Assembly (NCBI GenBank): GCA_021847535.1
Contig: JAJZMR010000001.1
Span: forward strand, 3,433-15,380
Length of the DNA stretch: 11,948 nt
Direction of reading: 5' to 3'
Source: a bacterium
Lineage (GTDB): Bacteria > Babelota > Babeliae > Babelales > Babelaceae
Below are positions 5,704 through 11,948 of this stretch, piece after piece (the first letter of the stretch is position 1; each line of letters opens with the position of its first letter). A model generated the notes under the pieces. The model saw nothing but the letters and a program-made list of their open reading frames with translations, was not told where the DNA came from and did no database searches. The position numbers and the translations under genes are program-made.

Positions 5704-8103
5704 ATGACAAGCCAAGAAAAAAAACAAATAAAACATTTTTTACCTCTTTTACCCTTAAAAAATGTAGTGATTTTACCTAAAAGTATTATTCCTATCATTG
5801 TAGGCCGTGCAGTGTCGATTCAAGCAGTAGAGTACGCGCTTAAGCACTCAAAGGAAATTTTCATCTCAGCCCAAAAGGATCCAGCTGTTGAAAACCCTAC
5901 CCCAGACGACATTTTTACCTACGGAACCCGCTCAATTATTTTGCAGGTTATGCGCATGCCTAAAGGAGCCTTAAAAATACTTGTTGAAGGAGTAAATCGT
6001 GCCAAAATGATCAGCTATGAACAAGAAGGCGGATTTTATCAAGCTGAATACGAGGACGTAGAAACAAAAAAAACGGATCGTACTCTTGAAATAGAGGCTT
6101 TATGGCGCCATTTGCACGATTTATACCTCCGTTATACGCAACTCAATAGCAAGATTCCCCAAGATCTTATGGGTAATGCAAAGACTGTTGAGGACATTGA
6201 TGGCATCGCCGACACATTTACCATTCATATGAATTTGACCTTTGACGAGCGGCAAGAACTTCTTGAAATAAGCTCATTAGAGGATAGGCTCGTCCGATTG
6301 GCTCAATTAATGAATAAAGAAATTGATATTCTTGAAACGGAAGAGCGCATAAGGGGACGCGTCCAAAATCAAGTTGAAAAAAATCAACGCGAATACTATC
6401 TGAGTGAACAGCTGAAGGCGATTCAAAAAGAGCTGGGGCGCGAAGACCAATATCATGAAATAGCTCAACTGCGGACGAAAATAAAAAGTCTTGGGCTGCC
6501 AGCTGAGCCTGCTGAAAAAATTGATCGCGAATTAAAGCGACTTGAGCAGATGGCTCCTATGTCGGCAGAAGCAGTTGTCAGTAGAAATTATATCGATTGG
6601 ATTATATCTCTTCCCTGGTCAAAAACCAGTAAAGATACGGTCAGCTTTGAAGATGCCGAAAAAATTCTCAATAAAAGCCATGCAGGCCTTAAGAAGGCTA
6701 AAGAGCGCATTATTGAATTTTTAGCAGCAAAAAAATTTTCAAAGGCACTTGAGCGATCACCGATAATTTGCTTAGTCGGTCCGCCCGGCGTTGGCAAAAC
6801 GTCTCTTGCAGAATCGATCGCAGAAAGTCTCGGGCGTGAGTTTGTCAGGATATCGCTGGGTGGCGTACGTGATGAAGCTGAAATACGTGGACATCGCCGA
6901 ACATATATCGGGGCGCTTCCAGGTAAAATTTTACAAGCTATGAAAAAAGCAAAATATCAAAACCCTGTTATATTGCTCGATGAAATAGATAAGATGTCTC
7001 AAGATACCCATGGCGATCCAGGCTCTGCCTTGCTCGAAGTGCTTGATCCGGAACAAAATAAAACTTTTGTAGACCACTTTTTAGAACTTGAATATGATCT
7101 TTCTAAAGTTATGTTTATAACGACGGCCAATCATTTAGAGGGAATACCATACCCGCTCTTTGATCGAATGGAAATTATATCGTTGTCGGGGTATACTGAT
7201 ACAGAAAAAATTTCAATTGCAACCAACTTTCTTATTCCCAAAAACCTTAAAGAGTATGGTCTTAAAAAGACCCAGTGCAAAATCGGTGATGACCTTTTAA
7301 AAACAATTATTAGTGACTATACAAAGGAAGCAGGAGTCAGGCAACTGAATCGTACGATTGCAAAAATTATGCGAAAAACGATTCAGAAATTCTTAGAGAC
7401 CCCTTCCCTGAAATCAGTCGCCGTAACTCCTGCCCTTGTTAAAGAGTGGCTCGGAAATACAAAATATAAAAAGATCGATCTTGACACTCAAACGCCCAAA
7501 ATTGGACTTGCTACCGGCCTTGCTTGGACGGAGATGGGCGGAGATGTTTTGGAGATAGAAGCGACGATCATGCCGGGCAAGGGCAGCATCACGCTGACCG
7601 GCCAATTGGGTGATGTGATGCAGGAATCAGCACATGCTGCTCTGAGCTATATACGGGCAAAGGCGGTTGATTTTGGGCTCCCGTCGAGCTTTAATCAATC
7701 CCGCGATATACATATTCACATTCCTGAAGGAGCAACACCCAAAGATGGTCCTTCTGCTGGAATCACGATGTGCACTGCGCTTATATCTGCTTTAACAAAA
7801 AATCCGATAAATTCACATGTTGCTATGACAGGCGAGATAACGTTGCGCGGAAGGGTTTTGGGTGTCGGCGGATTGAAAGAAAAAATTCTTGCTGCGCATC
7901 AGCACAACATTTCTACGGTGCTCCTGCCTTACGAAAACAAAGACGACGTTGAGGAATTTATCAAAGATATTCCTGCGCATTTAAACCTCATATACGTGAA
8001 AACAATTGATGAAGTTGTCAAGTATGCCCTCATGAAAAATCCCTTTATTCATAATATGAAAAAAACAAAGAAAAAAACTAAAACAACTGCTCAATCAAAA
8101 TAA
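5704..8103 (+). CDS. lon: ATP-dependent serine protease Lon (La)
   Basis: A complete 799-residue Lon, close to the 784 of the E. coli enzyme. It unfolds and degrades damaged and regulatory proteins in the cytoplasm as a hexamer. Order of parts: N-terminal substrate-binding domain (about 10-205, starting [13 protein letters not shown]), coiled helical region (about 210-300), AAA+ module with Walker [10 protein letters not shown] (359-367) and Walker B LLDE (424-427), then the protease domain. The catalytic Ser684 lies in DGPSAG and Lys727 in GGLKEK, 43 residues apart as in E. coli. The last 15 residues are a lysine-rich tail. The ATG has GGAG (5689-5692) at an 11-base spacing, rather long; an ATG at 5696 is in another frame and stops after three codons. 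A lipoprotein gene follows 21 bases later and probably shares the transcript. Confidence 0.98.
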   Translation: MTSQEKKQIKHFLPLLPLKNVVILPKSIIPIIVGRAVSIQAVEYALKHSKEIFISAQKDPAVENPTPDDIFTYGTRSIILQVMRMPKGALKILVEGVNRAKMISYEQEGGFYQAEYEDVETKKTDRTLEIEALWRHLHDLYLRYTQLNSKIPQDLMGNAKTVEDIDGIADTFTIHMNLTFDERQELLEISSLEDRLVRLAQLMNKEIDILETEERIRGRVQNQVEKNQREYYLSEQLKAIQKELGREDQYHEIAQLRTKIKSLGLPAEPAEKIDRELKRLEQMAPMSAEAVVSRNYIDWIISLPWSKTSKDTVSFEDAEKILNKSHAGLKKAKERIIEFLAAKKFSKALERSPIICLVGPPGVGKTSLAESIAESLGREFVRISLGGVRDEAEIRGHRRTYIGALPGKILQAMKKAKYQNPVILLDEIDKMSQDTHGDPGSALLEVLDPEQNKTFVDHFLELEYDLSKVMFITTANHLEGIPYPLFDRMEIISLSGYTDTEKISIATNFLIPKNLKEYGLKKTQCKIGDDLLKTIISDYTKEAGVRQLNRTIAKIMRKTIQKFLETPSLKSVAVTPALVKEWLGNTKYKKIDLDTQTPKIGLATGLAWTEMGGDVLEIEATIMPGKGSITLTGQLGDVMQESAHAALSYIRAKAVDFGLPSSFNQSRDIHIHIPEGATPKDGPSAGITMCTALISALTKNPINSHVAMTGEITLRGRVLGVGGLKEKILAAHQHNISTVLLPYENKDDVEEFIKDIPAHLNLIYVKTIDEVVKYALMKNPFIHNMKKTKKKTKTTAQSK

Positions 8104-8124
8104 CCATCAGGAAAGGTTCTTCTT

Positions 8125-8274
8125 ATGAAATATACAGTAATTTTTGCGATCATGCTTGTCACCCTCTCGTTTGCCGGATGCAAACAAAAAGGAAAACCCG
8201 TAGAAACAACCACCGAACGCATCTCTGGCCCTCTTGCAACTGAAATTATTTGGGAAGAAGAGGATCTTAAGTAG
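8125..8274 (+). CDS. Small predicted lipoprotein (49 aa)
   Basis: A short gene not resembling anything I can name. The product begins MKYTVIFAIMLVTLSFAGC: one lysine, a hydrophobic stretch and a good lipobox F-A-G-C with Cys19 as the lipidated residue. Signal peptidase II would leave a mature peptide of only 31 residues, with a basic start (KQKGKP) and an acidic end (EEEDLK). AAAGG (8112-8116) lies 8 bases before the ATG. It sits 21 bases after lon and directly before a strong terminator, so it is most likely the last gene of the lon transcript. Small lipoproteins of this kind (entericidin- or LptM-like in size) are known in envelopes of Gram-negative bacteria, but no homology is claimed. Confidence 0.82.
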   Translation: MKYTVIFAIMLVTLSFAGCKQKGKPVETTTERISGPLATEIIWEEEDLK

Positions 8275-8311
8275 TTAAAAAATTATTTTAAGTATTGCAA
8301 ACGCTGACTCA

Positions 8312-8346
8312 GAGAAGGAAAAGCTCATGCTTTCCTTCTCTTTTTT
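8312..8346 (+). terminator. Intrinsic terminator of the lon-lipoprotein operon
   Basis: GAGAAGGAAAAGC (8312-8324), loop TCAT, and GCTTTCCTTCTC (8329-8340) form a 12-bp stem with one bulged A, followed at once by six T residues (8341-8346). This is a textbook rho-independent terminator 38 bases after the lipoprotein stop. Confidence 0.92.
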
Positions 8347-8368
8347 AGCTTAAAAGCGCTTTTTACTA

Positions 8369-8398
8369 TTGCCTTTTGCACCCTATCTGTTCTATCCT
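8369..8398 (+). promoter_or_regulatory. Possible promoter of the F-box-like operon
   Basis: TTGCCT (8369-8374) and TATCCT (8393-8398) are 18 bases apart, with modest consensus matches. They lie between the terminator and the first F-box-like gene, where a promoter is required. A leader of about 30 bases would result. Confidence 0.27.
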
Positions 8399-8435
8399 GA
8401 AAGTAAAGAGGGAACTAAATAGCAAGGGATAGATT

Positions 8436-8508
8436 ATGCAGATATATGGTAAAAAAATCGTAATTTTAACTCTTTTTATACCACTTTTTTCCTTATGCCA
8501 AGAAAAAG
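8436..8508 (+). repeat. Signal-peptide module, copy A of a 73-bp near-identical direct repeat
   Basis: The first 73 coding bases match 9497-9569 at 72 of 73 positions; the only change is C to T at the third position of Ile8 (8459). Similarity stops abruptly on both sides: at the start codon upstream and after codon 24 downstream. Confidence 0.93.
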
Positions 8509-9488
8509 GCAAGGGGACAGTCGTGTCCTTTTTCAAAAATAAAGTAAACGGTACTAAGGCAAACGGTATAGATCATACAGCAACACTCCCGGATGAAATA
8601 AAGTTATTAATAGCTCAATATTTGACAATGCCAGAACTTGTAAAATTGGCACGCACAAATAGAGCCTGGAGACAAATAGCAAATGAAGAACTATATAAAC
8701 AAGCCGGACTCCTGCAAATAGATCCGTTATTGGGCAATTGGCTTAAGAAAAAAGAGCAACCAACGACTGCTCGATCTTTGGTTGAGCGCATTGGCTTGGC
8801 AAAGAAACTGCCAAATTCAGTTAATGAGAAACGACAGGCATTTAGCCTCGATTTTCGCCATTTTCCCCATGTTGACCCAAAAGAACTTTGGAGCTGCATC
8901 GATCAAGATTATCTTGCAGTAAGAAAAGCAACACAAGCATTCATATCTGCAAAGGACAATCGCGATGAGAAATTTAAAGCTGCTGCTTTAAGCGCAATTG
9001 CGTCATGCTGGCCCAAAGCACTCCCCCCGACTATATTTTCCTTTAATAATAAAGCGACACCGAAAGGCCAGCGGTATCAATTTGATTTGAGTTCAAAAGA
9101 CCTAACCTATCTTCCTGATAATTGGGAAGATCTGGGGCCATCTGTTCAAAAAATAACCTTTTGGAATGCCGGTGCTCTTGAAGTAATACCTACAGGCATC
9201 AATAAAGTTAGCTCCCTTGAGATCATCGAAATATACAACTGTCCACAACTAAAAAATGTGCCTATCTTAACTAAACCAGAACTTTTAGCACCCTTAAGCA
9301 AACTTAAAACTATACGGATTGCACAATCACCTGAATTGATTAAGTTACTGCCTGAAAAACTTCCCGGTTTTAAAAGAACCGACAAGCAACCACCAGCCTC
9401 CCAAGATCCACTGCCAACAAACCCTCAATCGCGCAACACAGGCTCGGTAGCTTGGGATGTAGTGTTCACACGAATAGATAACGACTAA
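8436..9488 (+). CDS. Exported F-box-like / leucine-rich-repeat-like protein, copy 1
   Basis: A 350-residue protein of unknown exact function. Residues 1-24 form a signal peptide: two lysines, a hydrophobic core, then SLCQEK. The lipobox is not canonical (L before Cys21), so signal peptidase I cleavage after Cys21 is as likely as lipidation. Residues about 49-91 match an F-box: LPDEIKLLIAQYL, then LVKLARTNRAWRQIANEEL. In eukaryotes this domain docks to Skp1 in SCF ubiquitin ligases. A block at 140-165 (FPHVDPKELW...YLAVRK) recurs in the neighbour. Residues about 217-312 hold degenerate leucine-rich repeats with a YLPDNWEDL motif. The C-terminus is proline- and glutamine-rich. AAGGGA lies 6 bases before the ATG. 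It is followed 8 bases later by its paralog. It is a candidate host-directed effector, but secretion beyond the periplasm is not shown. Confidence 0.85.
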   Translation: MQIYGKKIVILTLFIPLFSLCQEKGKGTVVSFFKNKVNGTKANGIDHTATLPDEIKLLIAQYLTMPELVKLARTNRAWRQIANEELYKQAGLLQIDPLLGNWLKKKEQPTTARSLVERIGLAKKLPNSVNEKRQAFSLDFRHFPHVDPKELWSCIDQDYLAVRKATQAFISAKDNRDEKFKAAALSAIASCWPKALPPTIFSFNNKATPKGQRYQFDLSSKDLTYLPDNWEDLGPSVQKITFWNAGALEVIPTGINKVSSLEIIEIYNCPQLKNVPILTKPELLAPLSKLKTIRIAQSPELIKLLPEKLPGFKRTDKQPPASQDPLPTNPQSRNTGSVAWDVVFTRIDND

Positions 9489-9496
9489 GGGTTCGT

Positions 9497-9569
9497 ATGC
9501 AGATATATGGTAAAAAAATTGTAATTTTAACTCTTTTTATACCACTTTTTTCCTTATGCCAAGAAAAAG
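9497..9569 (+). repeat. Signal-peptide module, copy B of the 73-bp direct repeat
   Basis: Second copy of the repeat starting at 8436, encoding the identical 24-residue signal peptide at the start of the second F-box-like gene. The mature parts that follow are only distantly similar. Confidence 0.93.
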
Positions 9570-10699
9570 TTAAAGGTAAAAACAAAATAGATCAATCAAA
9601 TGTGTCACTAGATTATACGTCGACTCTCCCGACGGAATTAAAATTATCAATACTAGAGTATTTGGATATAAATTCCCTTTTACAAATGGCATACACCAAT
9701 AAAATATGGTCACATTTAGCGCTTGAAGAACTCCATAAAAGAGTTGGCTTAACGGCACTGCTCACGCAGCTCAATCGAGAACGGTGGCAAAATTTATTTA
9801 ACAGGCCTATCATTCAAACTATACCACCAACACCTCCCAACAGAATGGAGGGTGAAAGTTTAAGCAGGAAAACCATTCCTCCAAAATGGAAAAAATATAC
9901 AAAAGAAGATTTTTGGCTCGCAGAAGAAACAATCGCAAAAAAGAAAAAAAATAGTACCTTTAAAGAAACACTACACGCTTTCTTTCAGACAGTTAAAAAA
10001 CGGCCGGAAAAAAAAGTTGTCGTAACCGCAGGCCCATCCCAGTCTTCTGCAGCCGATAGCGATGAAATATTTCTTAAGCAGCGTAAAAAAGCATTTGTTG
10101 AAGATTATAAGTTTTTTTCTCCGTACGTGAGCCCAGAAGATTTTTGGGATGCGATTAGTCAAATTTACCTTAGTTCAAGAAAAAATCCTAGCCGTATATT
10201 ATTTGCCAAAGGCTCAAAGCGTAGCGCCAATGGTGAATACCAGGGGGAATATCAGCTCAATGGCCCAGAACTTATGAAATTACAAGCTCTTCCACCTGCC
10301 GCGCTTGATGCGCTTATTGTCCAGCAAGCTCCCAAAATATCACCCCAAAGCCTCATCATTCATTCATCGCATCTTAAGTATTTGCCCCATAATTGGGAAG
10401 CACTACAATTTGATCTTAAAAGCTTAATTATTCGAGACTCCCCTGAAATAACTAATATACCGGAGCTGCAGAAGCTCACTGCATTAGAAAACCTCTATAT
10501 TCTGCGCTGCCCAAAACTCACCCAACTTGAAATATTTTTAAAACCAGAACTTTTGGCAACGATGCAAAATTTAAAAAAAATAAGCATCGTAGACTGTCCA
10601 ATAATAATGGCTTCACTGCCCGACAATATTGAAAACTTTAGCCGTCACAATTTTCAAGAACAAAACTGGGTGGACTACATACGCGTGCCGAAAAACTAA
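9497..10699 (+). CDS. Exported F-box-like / leucine-rich-repeat-like protein, copy 2
   Basis: A 400-residue paralog of the preceding gene. Residues 1-24 are the same signal peptide. An F-box-like segment follows at about 42-84 (TLPTELKLSILEYL, then LLQMAYTNKIW). Copy 2 has a longer, lysine- and proline-rich middle (about 105-200). It contains the K-E-DFW-A motif twice: YTKEDFWLAEETI near 134-146 and YVSPEDFWDAISQI near 210-223. Degenerate leucine-rich repeats span about 283-380, with SHLKYLPHNWEAL and two NLxxLxIxxCP-like units. The start is coupled to the previous gene: AAGGG (9487-9491) overlaps its stop codon and lies 5 bases before the ATG. The family assignment rests on motifs; the molecular partner is unknown, with host Skp1 the obvious candidate by analogy. 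Confidence 0.85.
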   Translation: MQIYGKKIVILTLFIPLFSLCQEKVKGKNKIDQSNVSLDYTSTLPTELKLSILEYLDINSLLQMAYTNKIWSHLALEELHKRVGLTALLTQLNRERWQNLFNRPIIQTIPPTPPNRMEGESLSRKTIPPKWKKYTKEDFWLAEETIAKKKKNSTFKETLHAFFQTVKKRPEKKVVVTAGPSQSSAADSDEIFLKQRKKAFVEDYKFFSPYVSPEDFWDAISQIYLSSRKNPSRILFAKGSKRSANGEYQGEYQLNGPELMKLQALPPAALDALIVQQAPKISPQSLIIHSSHLKYLPHNWEALQFDLKSLIIRDSPEITNIPELQKLTALENLYILRCPKLTQLEIFLKPELLATMQNLKKISIVDCPIIMASLPDNIENFSRHNFQEQNWVDYIRVPKN

Positions 10700-10810
10700 T
10701 CTTGCCCAGCCTCTTTTAATATTTTTAGTACCAACTATGCTCCACGTAGGCAGACTGATACACGACGATACTGCCGTTTAATAATATTAGCTAAAAGGGC
10801 AATTACTGAT

Positions 10811-10816
10811 TATACT
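10811..10816 (+). promoter_or_regulatory. Possible -10 element for the permease-murD genes
   Basis: TATACT matches the -10 consensus at 5 of 6. No convincing -35 is seen (TTAGCT at 10787-10792 is weak). Transcription would begin near 10823, leaving a leader of only about 11 bases to the GTG at 10834 or 38 bases to the ATG at 10861. The 134-base gap after the F-box pair shows no clear terminator. Confidence 0.3.
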
Positions 10817-10833
10817 TATTTTTAAAAAAATAC

Positions 10834-11760
10834 GTGCAACGCTCAACCAATAGTTTTATTATGCTCTTATTAGTTATTCTTTTATATGCACTTTTTGGCT
10901 TCACCTTTACCCTTGGTAAAATAGTTCTTTTTTATGCAACTCCCTTTTTTATCATCGCCACACGAATGATTATCGGCGGCGGTGCTTTGTTAGGGTATAT
11001 CATTTGGCATCGGACAAAGACAAAATTTCCCGAAAAGCACGATTTATGGCTCTATGCAGTATATACCTTTTTTAATATCTATATTTTTTACGGAGCTCGC
11101 TCTTGGGCATTGCAAACAATATCGACAACCAAAGCTGCGCTTTTAATGAATTTATCTCCCTTTTTTACCGCTCTTTTTGCCTATTTTTTATTAAAAGAAA
11201 AACTTTCGATGCATAAACTTATCGGACTCGTCATTGGTTTTTCGGGCATGATTCCCATGCTGATGACACATACATCGCCTGAAGAAAATATGTGGTGGAA
11301 CTTTGCATTTTTTTCAACGCCTGAACTTGTCATGATCTTTGCCGTTGCCTGCCTGAGCTACAGCATGATTATCATGCAAAAACTGGTAAAGCATCGCAAT
11401 CATAGCCCTTTGCTTGTTAATGCACTCTGTATGATTTCAGGGGGTGTTCTTGCCGGTGGAACATCGTTAATTTTTGAAACGAATGTTCTTTTTGGTGATA
11501 AGCAATTATTTGCACTTGCCATAGGATTGCAAATTATTATTAGTAATATTTTATGTTCGAACCTGCAGGCTTTTTTACTCAAAAGCTATTCAACTACTTT
11601 TTTATCTTTTGCAAGCTTTATATCACCACTGTGTGCTGCGGGCTATGGATACCTCCTATTGAATGAGCAAATTACCTGGCTGCACCTTTTATCCTTCTGT
11701 ATTGTCATTCTTGGACTAACTATTTTCTATTTTGATGATTTTAAAAAAAGTAACACATGA
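10834..11760 (+). CDS. EamA (DMT-superfamily) permease
   Basis: A 308-residue inner-membrane protein with about ten hydrophobic segments arranged as two EamA repeats (roughly 10-145 and 165-300). This is the standard length and layout of drug/metabolite transporters that export or import small metabolites. Typical family features are the TKAALLMNLSPFFTALFAYFLLKEKL segment ending repeat one, with its counterpart SFASFISPLCAAGYGYLLLNEQI in repeat two, each ending in a glutamate before the last helix. The start is doubtful: GTG at 10834 or ATG at 10861 (residue 10), neither with a Shine-Dalgarno; the first helix begins right after the ATG. The stop overlaps the next start by four bases (ATGA), so the two are translated together. 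The substrate is unknown. Confidence 0.92.
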   Translation: MQRSTNSFIMLLLVILLYALFGFTFTLGKIVLFYATPFFIIATRMIIGGGALLGYIIWHRTKTKFPEKHDLWLYAVYTFFNIYIFYGARSWALQTISTTKAALLMNLSPFFTALFAYFLLKEKLSMHKLIGLVIGFSGMIPMLMTHTSPEENMWWNFAFFSTPELVMIFAVACLSYSMIIMQKLVKHRNHSPLLVNALCMISGGVLAGGTSLIFETNVLFGDKQLFALAIGLQIIISNILCSNLQAFLLKSYSTTFLSFASFISPLCAAGYGYLLLNEQITWLHLLSFCIVILGLTIFYFDDFKKSNT

Positions 11761-11948
11761 ATTTTGAAGACAAAACCCTCGGCATCTGGGGCTTTGGAGT
11801 TGTTGGAAAAAGCCTTTATAATTTTTTTAAAAAACAAAATGTGAACCTCATCATCTACGACGATCGGCTGAATGGACAGCAGCACCCTGCCGATACAAAG
11901 ATACCTTTTGAGCGCGATTTATCCACTTTTTTAAAAAAAAGTGACTAT
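11757..11948 (+). CDS. murD: Probable UDP-N-acetylmuramoylalanine-D-glutamate ligase, 3' part beyond the window
   Basis: Only the first 64 codons are present; the frame is open at the right edge. The N-terminus reads KTLGIWGFGVVGKSLYNFF, then NLIIYDDR, then FLKKSDY. This is a Rossmann-like nucleotide-binding start with the G-x-G-x-x-G-x-S glycine pattern, followed by a beta strand ending in acidic residues, as in MurD. MurD adds D-glutamate to UDP-MurNAc-L-alanine in cytoplasmic peptidoglycan precursor synthesis. The ATP-binding and ligase domains lie outside the window, so another Mur-type or NAD-binding enzyme cannot be excluded. The ATG overlaps the permease stop by four bases, implying translational coupling, and no separate ribosome site is needed. 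Confidence 0.72.
   Translation, partial: MNFEDKTLGIWGFGVVGKSLYNFFKKQNVNLIIYDDRLNGQQHPADTKIPFERDLSTFLKKSDY

Noticed and set aside
8615..8899. Antisense frame of 94 codons within the first F-box-like gene
   Set aside because: It is fully inside a gene with signal peptide, ribosome site and domain matches; no independent signal.
10750..10776. GGCAG/CTGCC inverted repeat after the F-box pair as a terminator
   Set aside because: The stem has only 5 bp with a 17-base loop and no T run follows.

Overview
The window looks like part of the chromosome of an intracellular, eukaryote-associated bacterium with AT-rich DNA. Three observations support this. Two nucleotide (ATP/ADP-type) translocase genes sit in tandem. 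Two adjacent genes encode Sec-signal-bearing proteins with an F-box-like domain followed by degenerate leucine-rich repeats. The remaining genes are ordinary housekeeping genes. This combination fits Candidatus Dependentiae (TM6) best. That is an inference from gene content; Chlamydiae-, Rickettsiales- or Amoebophilus-like symbionts cannot be excluded from sequence alone.

Left part (1-2480, minus strand): an information-processing cluster read right to left. It contains rpsB (ribosomal protein S2) with a structured leader, tRNA-Ser(GGA), a small SRP RNA that is easily overlooked, and the 5' part of dnaX, which runs off the left edge. The order SRP RNA-dnaX is also known from Firmicutes. No tsf follows rpsB here.

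Middle (2479-5700): two TLC-family nucleotide transporters in tandem on the minus strand, separated by a leader carrying a perfect 15-bp hairpin. The upstream one has a plausible promoter that also fixes its start codon. Divergent from this pair lies lon (plus strand), encoding a complete 799-residue ATP-dependent protease. It is followed 21 bases later by a 49-codon lipoprotein gene and then a strong intrinsic terminator.

Right part (8400-11948, plus strand): a two-gene operon of F-box/LRR-like paralogs. Their first 73 nucleotides (the signal-peptide module) are almost identical although the mature proteins have diverged strongly. An EamA-family permease gene follows, overlapping by 4 bases the start of a gene that is probably murD and is cut by the right edge.

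Taken together, the translocases would exchange nucleotides with the host, and the exported F-box proteins are candidates for manipulating host ubiquitin ligases. The other genes serve translation, protein targeting, replication, proteolysis and cell-wall synthesis. No CRISPR array, insertion sequence or prophage was seen, and no gene-free stretch exceeds 300 bases.
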